Counted from the first letter of the stretch, positions 6,912-15,503 are shown. The stretch: 40,352 nt of DNA from an uncultured Methanomicrobiales archaeon (GCA_903828975.1 CAIKOD010000158.1:1-40352), one strand, 5' to 3'. A program made the numbers and translations. Notes: generated from the sequence alone by a model not told the origin.

Positions 6912-8081
6912 ATGATCACACTCGCATTAGCAGGAAAACCAAACTGCGGCAAGTCCACGTTTTTTAAAGCAGCGACCCTCGCGCATGCGGAGATAGCAAA
7001 TTACCCGTTCACCACTATCAGCGCCAACTTCGGGGTCGGATATGTGAGGACAACATGCCCCTGCAAAGAGCTCGGGCTTGTCTGCAGCGCATGCCAGGAC
7101 GGTGACCGTTTTGTGCCGGTAAATATTATCGACGTAGCGGGACTTGTTCCGGATGCCCACAAGGGCCGGGGTCTTGGCAACCAGTTCCTTGATAACCTCA
7201 GACAGGCCGATGCCATTATCCATGTCGTTGACGCCAGCGGTGCGACGGACAGCGAGGGAAACCTCCTTAACCCGGGTGCGCATGACCCGCTTGTGGACAT
7301 TGCCTTCCTCAAGTTTGAGATGACGATGTGGGTGTACGGTATCCTTGATAAGCACTGGGCGAAGCTCCACCGGCAGGCACAGACAAAAGGTTTCTTTATC
7401 CATAAAGGGGTTGCAGAGGTGTTCACCGGCCTAGGAGTGACCCCTGAAGAGATCAGGGATGCCGAGCTGGCAGCAGGGATCGACCTCGTCCACACCGACG
7501 AACAGGGGCTGATCAGTTTCTGTCGCGAGATTGTAAAGATCAGTAAACCCATGATCGTGGTAGGGAATAAGGTTGATGCAGCCCCGCAAGAACTCGTTGC
7601 CAGGTTAAAAACTGAAAATATGGCCTTTTCGAGTGCAGCCGGCGAACTCGCGCTACGGAATGCATCGAATGCACACCTGATCCGTTATATCCCTGGTGAT
7701 CCGATGTTCAGAGTCATGGATGAGGGTTCACTCAGCCCCGCCCAGAAAGGCGGCCTTGCAAAGATTGCTGCAACAATGAAAGAATTTGGCGGCACTGGCG
7801 TCCAGCAGGCACTGAACCATGCGGTCTATTCCCTGCTTGACAGGATTGTCGTGTACCCTGTTGAAGACGAACACCACTATTGCGATGGAAAGGGGAGAGT
7901 CCTTCCTGATGCCTTCCTTATGAAAAAAGGTTCAACGCCACGTGACCTCGCTTTCCAGGTCCATACTGATATCGGGAAGGGGTTCCTGTATGCAGTTGAT
8001 GCGAGGACAAAGATGCGAGTGAAAGACACCCATGAACTGAAAGACGGCGATATTATCAGGATCGTCAGTATAGCCAAGTGA
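6912..8081 (+). CDS. YchF/Obg-related GTPase with TGS domain
   Basis: Cytoplasmic P-loop NTPase of the archaeal YchF/OLA1-like branch of the Obg family, probably ribosome-associated. Motifs: P-loop GKPNCGKST (8-16), G3 DVAGLV (74-79) and NKVD near residue 220. A C-terminal TGS domain (about 310-388) contains AFQVHTDIGKGFLYAVDART. A Cys cluster (Cys49, Cys51, Cys58, Cys61) between the P-loop and G3 suggests a metal-binding loop. Length (389) is normal for the family. Whether ATP or GTP is preferred cannot be read from this sequence with certainty. Single gene, divergent from the pyruvate-kinase-C-like gene. Confidence 0.9.
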   Translation: MITLALAGKPNCGKSTFFKAATLAHAEIANYPFTTISANFGVGYVRTTCPCKELGLVCSACQDGDRFVPVNIIDVAGLVPDAHKGRGLGNQFLDNLRQADAIIHVVDASGATDSEGNLLNPGAHDPLVDIAFLKFEMTMWVYGILDKHWAKLHRQAQTKGFFIHKGVAEVFTGLGVTPEEIRDAELAAGIDLVHTDEQGLISFCREIVKISKPMIVVGNKVDAAPQELVARLKTENMAFSSAAGELALRNASNAHLIRYIPGDPMFRVMDEGSLSPAQKGGLAKIAATMKEFGGTGVQQALNHAVYSLLDRIVVYPVEDEHHYCDGKGRVLPDAFLMKKGSTPRDLAFQVHTDIGKGFLYAVDARTKMRVKDTHELKDGDIIRIVSIAK

Positions 8082-8281
8082 ACCGGCCCGGGAATGGCTT
8101 TCATTTGCCCCACATCCATTGAAATGCGGGATGGGGCAGGTTGAAAGGGTACCTTTTTCACACAATGTGTAACAAATTACTTACCCATGTACCGGCGATA
8201 TCCCTGATACCGCCGCGATCATCGTAATTTTTCCAAAACAGCAGGGTTTGAAGAGTATCACGTTATACAGACTGGCGTAAT

Positions 8282-8289
8282 CTTATATA
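8282..8289 (+). promoter_or_regulatory. TATA-like box for the small gene at 8315
   Basis: CTTATATA lies 26 bases upstream of the ATG at 8315. That distance places the transcript start at or very near the ATG, consistent with a leaderless mRNA. No ribosome-binding site is seen. Confidence 0.5.
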
Positions 8290-8314
8290 GTAGTAAAAGA
8301 TACACACTTTTATA

Positions 8315-8635
8315 ATGGGTGGCGAAGTCTATCAGGCGCAGATCCTTCGGAATTTCTTCGATACCATTACGGGTACCGACAGGAACCTGACAAGGATCTA
8401 TATGTGCGTGATCAGCCTGGCAAAGATCCGCATGGAGCCCCCCGCGAAGATCTCTTCCCTCGTAGACCAGGTCAGAAAAAGCAAGCAGCAGAGGGAATTA
8501 TCGGTGGACATCCTCGATTATATGTGTGACGTTGCGGCACAGATCGAGATGAACCATGTTCAGACTGCATTCGGGGTGAAGGAAATCGGGGAGATAATGC
8601 AGGACTTTAATGGTGTCAGTCTCGACACCCTGTAA
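8315..8635 (+). CDS. Small conserved-looking protein of unknown function
   Basis: A 106-residue, mostly helical, soluble protein I cannot assign. Features: an N-terminal region rich in Leu/Ile (QILRNFFDTITGTDRNL), a basic segment (VRKSKQQRELSVD) and an acidic C-terminus (KEIGEIMQDFNG). There is no signal peptide and no membrane segment. Codon use matches its neighbours, and a TATA-like box 26 bases upstream supports real transcription. It stands alone, followed by two abutting copies of the dispersed repeat. Confidence 0.6.
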   Translation: MGGEVYQAQILRNFFDTITGTDRNLTRIYMCVISLAKIRMEPPAKISSLVDQVRKSKQQRELSVDILDYMCDVAAQIEMNHVQTAFGVKEIGEIMQDFNGVSLDTL

Positions 8636-8650
8636 TGTTCTTTTTTATCG

Positions 8651-8997
8651 TTCTGTAGAAACACACATGAACGGGAAGTTCACACCCCAACCATGAAAAT
8701 GCCTGTTTCAAATCTCTTTAGATTACGGCTCGTTCGGACATTTTCATGGGAAATGCTCTGATAATTTCTAGCGATTTCGGGTTGTTCCGAAATTAACCCA
8801 CGCTCCCGGGGCCCCGCCGCTTTGGCGACCCCGGTTGGGATAGAGACTATCTAAAAATACTCTGAATTTAATGTGCCTTCGGGAAACCCTGCCTGAAGAA
8901 TATCTTAATGGGGGTGAGGCAGGGAGGGGGTGAAACTCCCTCCCGTATTCGTATTTCCCTCTTCTTTTTTATGACCCCGCCGGGTTTCAACAAAGCC
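8651..8997 (-). repeat. Dispersed repeat family, copy C (long form)
   Basis: Full-length copy in the minus orientation. It runs from TTCTGTAGAAAC (8651-8662), through a CACATGAACGGGAAG block, a GGCCCCGCCGCTTTGGC core, the AACCCTGCC block and the GAGGGGGTGAAACTCCCTC hairpin, to GGTTTCAACAAAGCC (8983-8997). It is essentially the reverse complement of copy A with scattered substitutions. Confidence 0.85.
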
Positions 8998-9000
8998 CTG

Positions 9001-9208
9001 ATTTAGGATTCTTCCCGAATTTACCCCTGCTCCCGGGGTACCCCCGTCGCTTTCGCGGCCCCGGTAGAGATAGGTAATGGTCTCTAAATCTCTGAAATTT
9101 TTGTGAACACTACAGCTGAACCCTGCCCTAAGAATATCTTACCGGGGGTACAACCTCCTGTCTACGTTTTCCCTCTCATTTATAATTACGCGGGATTTTG
9201 ACAACGCG
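9001..9208 (-). repeat. Dispersed repeat family, copy D (degenerate)
   Basis: It directly abuts copy C in the same orientation. A recognisable core (GCTCCCGGGGTACCCCCG), an AACCCTGCCC block and AATATCTTACCGGGGG are present, but the hairpin has lost its left arm and the end is decayed to GGATTTTGACAACGCG. With copy C it fills the gap between 8636 and 9324. Confidence 0.65.
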
Positions 9209-9324
9209 TGTAACAGGCCTTTGGGCCCACAGGTGATTATGAGAAAAGGTGGCATTCGGATGTTTGCCCGGAGCTTTTCATACCCGTCAAAAAAAGTGCA
9301 ATTCTTCAAGATAAAGAAGATCCC

Positions 9325-10173
9325 TCAAATTCCCATGGCCTTTTTATACGAACTTAACATTCCGATGATGTATTTCTGGTGCTCGTCAAGGGTCTGTTCA
9401 TCTTCTTCAGATCTCATGTAGGAGACTGAATAAATGAGGATAATCGCATTGTCAAGCTGGAGCGTTGCCGGGTCCTGGTCTGCTTCTTCCGGGACATGAA
9501 CGGCAAGATACGGTGCATCGTCATTCCCAAAGAAAATGTCGGTAACCGGGGTCACATCTGCATTCTCCAGGTTACCAGCCCGCTTCCGTAGTATTGTAAG
9601 TGCCTTTTTCAGGACTTTCTGGGGTTCCGTATCTTTCATCAGGAGGATCGCTTCATCCGCCTGTTTTACCGCGTTGCCATACAGGCCAAACCGGAACGAG
9701 AGAAATGCCTGGGCGATTTCATGTGCAGTCTTCCGATCAACATCACTGAACATAACTCTGAGCCGTTCCATGTAGTCATACAGATAGTGTTCCATTGGGT
9801 CCTCCTCTGAAATTTTTGCCGGTGTACTGAACCGTTTTTCGAGCCGTATTAATAGGATTGTAATACTGATCGCAAAAAGTATAACGATCAACAGGCTTGG
9901 TTTGGTATCGAGGGGCACGATCAGGATCATGACAGCAAAGACTGGTGCGCAAATTGAAACGATATCAAGTCTTGGTTTAAGCCATGCAAGGTAACCGAGC
10001 AGAAATCCACCTATCGCAGGCCCATACCAGAACTCTGCAGCATCAGGGATCACACCTGCCAGCTGAAGCATAACACCCATTGCGATTCCTCCAAATGAGA
10101 TGAGAGGAATTGCGATGGCAATTTCACGTTGCCTGCCTGCCCCGGGCCACCGGTCTTTGTCAGTAATTGTCAA
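9325..10173 (-). CDS. Membrane-anchored protein of unknown function
   Basis: 282 residues. The N-terminal third has about four membrane segments (near 17-40, 50-65, 70-87 and 92-109). The rest is a soluble helical domain (about 115-282) with YLYDYMERLRVMFSDVDRKT followed by repeated A/E/K-rich helices and an acidic patch near 220-240. The soluble part could resemble a tetratricopeptide-like helical bundle, but I see no diagnostic motif. It is monocistronic and divergent from the nucleotidylyltransferase at 10331. Confidence 0.6.
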   Translation of the reverse strand: MTITDKDRWPGAGRQREIAIAIPLISFGGIAMGVMLQLAGVIPDAAEFWYGPAIGGFLLGYLAWLKPRLDIVSICAPVFAVMILIVPLDTKPSLLIVILFAISITILLIRLEKRFSTPAKISEEDPMEHYLYDYMERLRVMFSDVDRKTAHEIAQAFLSFRFGLYGNAVKQADEAILLMKDTEPQKVLKKALTILRKRAGNLENADVTPVTDIFFGNDDAPYLAVHVPEEADQDPATLQLDNAIILIYSVSYMRSEEDEQTLDEHQKYIIGMLSSYKKAMGI

Positions 10174-10330
10174 CTATACCCTTCTATATATGGTTCCCTG
10201 TAGGATGATAACGTTTTCAGATGGCCCTGGTCGGGTCTTACCAGGACGCATCCTTTTCATGGCCCAGTGACCATCCAGCTCAGATAAAAGTTCAATATGG
10301 TTAAACATGATGCTGACCTAAATTCCTTAC

Positions 10331-11509
10331 ATGAAGGTGTGTATCATGTGCGGCGGGGAAGGTACCAGGCTTCGCCCTCTCACGTTTGAACGGCCAAAAC
10401 CCTGTATTCCGATAGTGAACAAGCCATCAATAGAGCATCTGGTATCACACCTCTCCAATATCGGATTCCGTGAAGTGGTCATCACGCTTGGTTACATGGG
10501 TGAGGTAATCGAGCATGACCTTGGTGACGGTTCACTATTCGGGGTGGATATTACCTACGTGCATGAAAAGACCAAGCTTGGTACTGCCGGCAGTGTAAAA
10601 AATGCACAGAAATTTCTGGATGGCCAGGACTTTCTCGTGGTAGGCGGTGACCACGTAACAGATTTAAACCTCCTTGAATTTTACCGGGAACATATGAAGG
10701 AGCGGGTGCCTGCAACGATAGGCCTGATCAGCATCGATGACCCGTCTGAATATGGTATCGCCGAAATTGATGTGGATTACCATATAAAACGGTTCAAGGA
10801 GAAACCGGCCCCGGGGGAGATCTTTTCAAACCTTGCAAGTACCGGGATGTATGTCTGCAGCCCGGAGATATTCGACCATATTCCGGCAGGGAAAAAATTT
10901 GATTTTGCCCGGGACCTGTTTCCCGACCTGATGGAAGAAGGCTTCACCATATCAGGCTGGCTTGCACGCGGGAACTGGACCGATGTCGGGAGCCCGAACA
11001 TGCTCCGGCAGGCTGAAAAATGGAAACTGATGGATATCAGGTACACGAGTATCAGTGGGGACCTGACGATTAAGACCGCCAAGATCCAGGGCCCGGTCCA
11101 GCTCGGGGATTCCTTCTCCATGGGTGTGAATTCAAGGCTCATCGGGCCTGTTGCGATAGGATCAGGAACAACCATTGGCGACAATGTCCTGATCGGTCCC
11201 TATACCAGTATCGGGGAGAACTGCCTCATTAAAAATAATGCAAGGGTGTTCTCCTCATCGATATATAACCGGGTCATCATCGGGAAAAATACAACCATCA
11301 GCGGGAGTATCATCGACAATGATACCCTGATCGGCGATGAATGCAGTATTGAAAATGACACGGTCATCGGCCCCCGTGTCGTGCTGAGAGACCGTGTTAT
11401 CGTCCATTCGCGGACCCGTTTATGGCCTGAAGTAGTGGTCAGGGATGATACAATCGTAAAGGAGCATGTCCTGAACGATAAATTTGATGTAAGGTGTGAA
11501 GGGTCGTAA
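10331..11509 (+). CDS. Sugar-phosphate nucleotidylyltransferase with left-handed beta-helix tail
   Basis: NDP-sugar pyrophosphorylase that joins a sugar 1-phosphate to an NTP. The N-terminal Rossmann-like domain (about 1-235) has the signature GGEGTRLRPLTFERPKPCIP, a KLGTAGSV segment and VVGGDHVTDL. The C-terminal part (about 245-390) contains hexapeptide repeats of a left-handed beta helix (for example IGSGTTIGDNVLIGPYTSIG). The arrangement resembles mannose-1-phosphate guanylyltransferase or GlmU-like archaeal enzymes. The nucleotide and sugar cannot be settled from sequence alone. It is a third such protein beside the two at 35896 and 37106. Convergent with the CBS-ParB gene. Confidence 0.85.
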   Translation: MKVCIMCGGEGTRLRPLTFERPKPCIPIVNKPSIEHLVSHLSNIGFREVVITLGYMGEVIEHDLGDGSLFGVDITYVHEKTKLGTAGSVKNAQKFLDGQDFLVVGGDHVTDLNLLEFYREHMKERVPATIGLISIDDPSEYGIAEIDVDYHIKRFKEKPAPGEIFSNLASTGMYVCSPEIFDHIPAGKKFDFARDLFPDLMEEGFTISGWLARGNWTDVGSPNMLRQAEKWKLMDIRYTSISGDLTIKTAKIQGPVQLGDSFSMGVNSRLIGPVAIGSGTTIGDNVLIGPYTSIGENCLIKNNARVFSSSIYNRVIIGKNTTISGSIIDNDTLIGDECSIENDTVIGPRVVLRDRVIVHSRTRLWPEVVVRDDTIVKEHVLNDKFDVRCEGS

Positions 11510-11539
11510 AGGCCCCCAAATTCTTTTCTCAAAACAGTG

Positions 11540-12328
11540 TTATTCAACCCGCCTTACAAGACGGTGTGTAATGGCCACAAGCGGGTGCCGGGCATAGTCA
11601 AGGACGGTTATATCGTCGATAGTTTTTAAGTTCATTGCCCTTGCGGTCCGTTCCATACCCAGTTCGATATCATCATCGATCTCTATCAGGTAGGCATCAA
11701 GGGCCTTAATCCCCATTCTTTTGGCAGCGACCGTGCGATGGTGACCATCAACGAGTATTAACCTCCCTGGGCGCCTGACGACAATAAGGGGCTCTGCAAG
11801 ACCTTTTTTAATCTCGTACATCCGTCCCTCGAGTTCGTCCTCGTATATTTTTGACTGGGTTGGCAGGAGCTGGTCGATCTGAACCGTCTCCCGTTTCAGG
11901 GTGGGAGAGATCCCATGAAGTTTCTTCAGGGTCTCTATGAAATTAAAGACCTTTTCAGGGGACACATGTTCTATCTGGCTCCTGATTACGTCGGTATTTG
12001 ATATGATCCCGAGCAGGATATTTTTCTCATCCACAACCGGGAGTTTCTGGATCCCGGAACGGAAGATAACTCTCGCTGCATCGTTGATGCTCATCTCGGG
12101 GTCGGCAACTATCAGGTGGTCTGACATGACCTTGTCAATCGGGGTTGTGGAAGGGACAAAAAGCAGGTCCCTCGCTGACAAATACCCTACCACTTCCCTC
12201 CCGTCAACTACCGGGAACCCGTCATGCCCTGTATTCTGGATCTTCTCGATGACATCTTTTGTCGTGCCATGGACATCGATCGTCACCACATCGTAGGTCA
12301 TGTAATCCCTGACCTTTTTCTTGTCCAT
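11540..12328 (-). CDS. Two CBS domains fused to a ParB-like domain
   Basis: A 262-residue cytoplasmic protein with a tandem CBS pair (about 5-60 and 66-125), normally a sensor of adenine nucleotides. A linker follows, then a ParB/sulfiredoxin-like domain (about 150-225) with the motif VDGHHRTVAAKRMG. The ParB-type fold can bind nucleotide and, in ParB itself, DNA. Here no helix-turn-helix DNA-binding half is evident, so a partition role is not supported. I chose the ATG at 12328; a GTG one codon upstream is possible. It is separated from the Hsp20 gene (upstream on the same strand) by 54 bases. Function is unknown. Confidence 0.8.
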   Translation of the reverse strand: MDKKKVRDYMTYDVVTIDVHGTTKDVIEKIQNTGHDGFPVVDGREVVGYLSARDLLFVPSTTPIDKVMSDHLIVADPEMSINDAARVIFRSGIQKLPVVDEKNILLGIISNTDVIRSQIEHVSPEKVFNFIETLKKLHGISPTLKRETVQIDQLLPTQSKIYEDELEGRMYEIKKGLAEPLIVVRRPGRLILVDGHHRTVAAKRMGIKALDAYLIEIDDDIELGMERTARAMNLKTIDDITVLDYARHPLVAITHRLVRRVE

Positions 12329-12382
12329 CACAGTAGATCACGTCGGATTATTACTTGAAATCATCGGAAAAAAGGAAAATTT

Positions 12383-12862
12383 TCAATCAATTTTGATTTT
12401 AGCACCGCGTTCATTTTTTATCTTCTTAAAATGGACTTCCAGAACCCCGTTCCTGAACGTCGCTGTAGTCCCGGCATCGGTCACCTCACAGGGAAGAGGG
12501 ATTACGCGGGAGATGGTGCCTGATCTTCTCTCTTTCATGTAGTAACCCTCCTCTTTCTGCTCGGTTTCAAGCTTTCGTTCACATCGGATCTCGAGCGTCC
12601 GCGGATTGACTAGGGAGATCTCCACGTTCTCTTTCTCTACACCAGGCAGGTCTGCGACAACAATAACTTCGCTTTCCTGTTCGGCCACATCCACCCGCAA
12701 CTCCCCGAGGAGCGTTGGGACAATTCTCTCCACAAAGGTTCCTGGCGGGAGCAGGGGGCTGGTCATCAGGCGATCAAACCTGGTCATGAATTCATTTCGC
12801 AGGTCATCTATATCACGGTCCGTCCAAATGATTGGATAATTTCTCCGAAGTACCATTGTCAT
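12383..12862 (-). CDS. Small heat-shock protein, Hsp20/alpha-crystallin family
   Basis: ATP-independent chaperone that holds unfolded proteins in large oligomers. The 159 residues contain an N-terminal arm (about 1-50) and the alpha-crystallin domain (about 52-150), with the conserved LPGVEKENVEISL segment, RSGTISRVIPLP and the NGVLEVHFKK strand. The short C-terminal tail lacks a clear IxI motif; KIKID at the end may serve. The ATG at 12862 directly follows a purine run (AAGGGG); the second ATG, two codons in at 12856, has better ribosome-binding spacing. A T-rich stretch on the minus strand at 12360-12380 may terminate it. Confidence 0.92.
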   Translation of the reverse strand: MTMVLRRNYPIIWTDRDIDDLRNEFMTRFDRLMTSPLLPPGTFVERIVPTLLGELRVDVAEQESEVIVVADLPGVEKENVEISLVNPRTLEIRCERKLETEQKEEGYYMKERRSGTISRVIPLPCEVTDAGTTATFRNGVLEVHFKKIKNERGAKIKID

Positions 12863-12994
12863 TCCCCTTCTGACCTCTATCTCGGAAACCCCGAGGAGGT
12901 TATCCTCTGGTTAGTGATATTTATATATAAATATTTCTTATATCCGACCTGCGATATGTAACGTTTATCTTGAAGAATCGCCGATATTATAAAG

Positions 12995-13705
12995 ATGAAG
13001 CCGAAGAATAAGGAAAAATCCAATGGGAAGACAAAAAAGGCCTCAACATGGACCGGCACAAAGATTGTGCTCGTTGTTGTTTGTGTCCTGTTAGCAGTAT
13101 TTATGATCGTATCATCGCTCGGCGTCAGCTGGCTCACATCACTGAAGGGTACACAGCCGGGCGATATGGCGACAGTGGCTTACACGATTTATGATGACCA
13201 GAACCGTCCTGTTGTAACGACCAATTCAAAACTCTATAACGAAACCCTGGCTAAAGGAGGAACGGTTTTTTACTCCAACCCGCTCCAGGTCCCGGTTAAT
13301 GTTACCACGACGACAAACATCACGAGAATTCCCGTCGTGTACCAGCAGTACCAGACATATTTCGGATTATTCAGGGACGAAATGAACCAGATATCAACGG
13401 GTTTGTCCGGGATGAAATTAAACGAGCAGAAGAGGATATCCCTGGTAATGCCAAAGGATCCGCTTGAGACCCAGATTACTGCTGACCAGTTTGAGCTTCT
13501 TGTAAAACCTATCAATGAAACACGTGTGAATGAACAGATCGTCCTGGCGCTGGCTGATCACCCGCAGATCAACCTTGATAATACAACCCCCGTCGACCAG
13601 TACATGCGGACGTTTTATGTTAAAGGGATCAGTCCCGAAGGGCTCAATATGAAATACGGGTATTCAACGATTGAAATTCAGATTATTAATCTTAAAAACC
13701 GGTAA
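12995..13705 (+). CDS. Membrane-anchored FKBP-like protein
   Basis: 236 residues: a basic N-terminus (1-20), one membrane anchor (about 22-45), then a domain facing outside the cell. This begins PGDMATVAYTIYDDQNRPVV and contains GLSGMKLNEQKRISLVMP, which follow the order of FKBP/SlyD-type peptidyl-prolyl isomerases (first strand, then the Gly-Met loop). An insert of about 60 residues lies between them. Aromatic active-site residues of FKBP are not obvious, so isomerase activity is uncertain. It could act as an extracytoplasmic chaperone. It is single, followed by a T-run at 13707-13714. Confidence 0.6.
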   Translation: MKPKNKEKSNGKTKKASTWTGTKIVLVVVCVLLAVFMIVSSLGVSWLTSLKGTQPGDMATVAYTIYDDQNRPVVTTNSKLYNETLAKGGTVFYSNPLQVPVNVTTTTNITRIPVVYQQYQTYFGLFRDEMNQISTGLSGMKLNEQKRISLVMPKDPLETQITADQFELLVKPINETRVNEQIVLALADHPQINLDNTTPVDQYMRTFYVKGISPEGLNMKYGYSTIEIQIINLKNR

Positions 13706-13706
13706 T

Positions 13707-13714
13707 TTTTTTTA
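13707..13714 (+). terminator. T-run terminator after the FKBP-like gene
   Basis: Eight consecutive T residues begin 2 bases after the stop codon, a usual archaeal termination signal. No hairpin is needed. The gap 13715-13913 holds no further gene. Confidence 0.5.
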
Positions 13715-13900
13715 TCCCTGATATACGCGATATTTTTTAGTTCCTTTTCAGGATTAATTTTCCACATCTGTGAATTATTGACCCTGAAACCCATGCTGTG
13801 CCCGCCCGCCACCACTCCGAATTCCGGATAATAATGTGGTAACAAGGGAAATTTCCGGGAAACTTAATTGATCTGAAATCCTGGAAAACGCTATAATGCG

Positions 13901-13937
13901 AAAAAAGGGTCGTACCCCGGCTATGTTGGCCCGGGGT
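13901..13937 (-). terminator. Hairpin and T-run after the HVO_0476-like gene
   Basis: ACCCCGG (13914-13920) pairs with CCGGGGT (13931-13937), a 7-base stem with a 10-base loop immediately after the minus-strand stop. On the minus strand a T-run follows (complement of the A-run at 13901-13906). It fits a strong terminator. Confidence 0.5.
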
Positions 13938-13939
13938 GG

Positions 13940-14515
13940 TCAGGCGGGGTAGGTATAAATCCGTTTTATACGGCTTGCGACCGTTTTCCAGCCTTCTTTT
14001 CTTAAAACAGCTCCATCCCTGATTTTGATATGAGAAATTTTAAATGTCCTCCCCTCTGCTTTGTATACTTCGCCAACAATGAATGGTGTTTCACCGTTGC
14101 ATGTTATGGTGACCGGGATCGTTTTCCAGCCTTCATGGATTGAAATACGGACAACTACTTCTTCGATCTCCCGTGTCCAGAGGGTCGTAATATCCGATGC
14201 AGTTGCGTGTTCCACGCGTCGCGGTCCGGACTCGATGGAGGCCACCTGGACTCCTGAAACATCTTCACCGCATTCGGCAACAAACCGATCCCCGACAGAA
14301 ACTTTGTCATCAGGCAGGAACTCTGTCCTGCAGATACGTGAGGTCCCTTCTTTCGATACGATTGTTTTCACAAAGATTGGTTCGGGAATTTTTGTTTTCG
14401 GCGTGTGCCAGACATTGCCGCAGCGGGTGCAGCGGACAAGCAGGTCATGAGATTCGGAAAGGATCTCCTGGTCGTCCTCTTCCCCGCATGCCGGGCATCG
14501 TTGTTCGATATACAT
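13940..14515 (-). CDS. HVO_0476-type zinc-finger protein
   Basis: A 191-residue archaeal protein of the HVO_0476 zinc-finger family, function not established. The N-terminus is a four-Cys zinc ribbon (Cys7 and Cys10, Cys29 and Cys32: CPACG and CTRCG). The rest is beta-rich with two similar halves: GWKTIPVTITCNGETP, then HIKIRDGAVLRKEGWKTVAS. I chose the internal ATG at 14515 because it starts just before the first Cys pair and avoids overlap with the divergent DUF371 gene; an ATG 18 codons upstream is weaker. It may be an RNA- or nucleic-acid-binding protein, but this is inference. Confidence 0.75.
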   Translation of the reverse strand: MYIEQRCPACGEEDDQEILSESHDLLVRCTRCGNVWHTPKTKIPEPIFVKTIVSKEGTSRICRTEFLPDDKVSVGDRFVAECGEDVSGVQVASIESGPRRVEHATASDITTLWTREIEEVVVRISIHEGWKTIPVTITCNGETPFIVGEVYKAEGRTFKISHIKIRDGAVLRKEGWKTVASRIKRIYTYPA

Positions 14516-14546
14516 TGAATAGGAATAGATGCGCCTTTTAATAAAG

Positions 14547-14975
14547 ATGAAGGCAACGGAAACGGTCATCGCGCATGGTCACCCGCTGATCCGTGGGACC
14601 CACCCCACGACATTTGAGGTAACCACTGAAGAGGAACTCACCCTCTATGGTGACTGCATTATTGCAGTCGGTGCTGACAAGGGGGCAGCATGTCTTTCTC
14701 CGGAATTCCGGGAGATCCTTTCAAGGGAAGGCGCTCACCTTACAACACGGCTGGTATGCCGGGACCTCTGTATCGAAGTGCAGTCCACCGGGGGGCAGGG
14801 GATAACGCTTGAACACCCGACTGATCTGGTGTGGAGAAGGAGCACCTTCTGTTGCGGCAGGACGATCGCGACCAGGTCGGACCTTGTTGCCCGGACACTT
14901 CCACGGGAATTAATCAATTATCTGCGTGAAGGTGCTATCCTGAGGGTGGAAATGGTAGCGGAATCGCCCGGCTGA
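14547..14975 (+). CDS. DUF371 family protein
   Basis: A 142-residue member of the archaeal DUF371 family, function unknown. The family hallmarks are the N-terminal HGHPLIRGTHPTTFEVT and TLYGDCIIAVGADKG segments and a long beta-rich body. An ATG 6 codons upstream (14529) is possible, but homology begins at the chosen one. It is divergent from the HVO_0476-like gene with a 31-base gap, so the pair probably shares a promoter region. Confidence 0.8.
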   Translation: MKATETVIAHGHPLIRGTHPTTFEVTTEEELTLYGDCIIAVGADKGAACLSPEFREILSREGAHLTTRLVCRDLCIEVQSTGGQGITLEHPTDLVWRRSTFCCGRTIATRSDLVARTLPRELINYLREGAILRVEMVAESPG

Positions 14976-14986
14976 ATAAGAAAAAA

Positions 14987-15244
14987 GGGATTATTCCCTA
15001 TCCCAACCGGGGTCGTCACAGCGGCGGGCCATGAGCCCCGGGAGCTTGACTAAATTTTGGAATAACCTAATGTACAAAATAGATTGAGAGGATTTCAACA
15101 AAGCCGGAATAACCTAATCTATAATACAGATTTAAGAGCATTTCCATCGAAAATGTCCGAATGGATCCCAATATAAGGAGATTTTGAACGAGGCTTTTCA
15201 TGGTCCGGGTGTGAACTTCCCGTTCATGTGCGTTTCAATAAAGC
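14987..15244 (+). repeat. Dispersed repeat family, copy E (composite)
   Basis: It begins in the middle of the family pattern (TATCCCAACCGGGG), lacks the hairpin half and includes a GGGCCATGAGCCCCGGGAG core. It contains the end motif GGATTTCAACAAAGCC at 15090-15105. The block order then restarts (GGAATAACCTAATC) and runs to GTTTCAATAAAGC at 15232-15244. Two endings in one copy indicate that a short and a long form are joined or nested. Confidence 0.75.
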
Positions 15245-15314
15245 TCAAATTTAGTAAAATTCGGATAGAGGATTTTGGCAGGGCCGGTAAACGAGCTTTT
15301 TCTGATATATTGCT

Positions 15315-15503
15315 TTACATCTCTTCTGCACCAAGTTCGGTTATCTTCAGCTCCGCTTTCGTGAGCACCTCTTCACACTGGCGAATGAGGGCCGCCCCTT
15401 TTTCGTACAATTCGATGCTCTCGTCCAGTCCGGTCTCCGGGTCTTCAATTTTCCTCATAACTAACCGTAGTTCTTCAAGCAATTCTTCAAATTTCTTTGT
15501 CAT
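15315..15503 (-). CDS. xseB: Exonuclease VII small subunit
   Basis: Small, all-helical subunit (62 residues) of exonuclease VII, which degrades single-stranded DNA from both ends with XseA. Family pattern: FEELLEELRLVMRKIEDPET, then GLDESIELYEKG and a C-terminal amphipathic helix. The start is supported by an excellent ribosome-binding site (GGGAGGTAAC, 3 bases before the ATG) that lies inside the 3' end of xseA. The two genes overlap by 17 bases, so they are translationally linked. Confidence 0.9.
   Translation of the reverse strand: MTKKFEELLEELRLVMRKIEDPETGLDESIELYEKGAALIRQCEEVLTKAELKITELGAEEM

Noticed and set aside
15049-15110. Repeated CTAA-containing blocks that could be a CRISPR array
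   Set aside because: Units are not evenly spaced and belong to the dispersed repeat; there is no array anywhere in the window.
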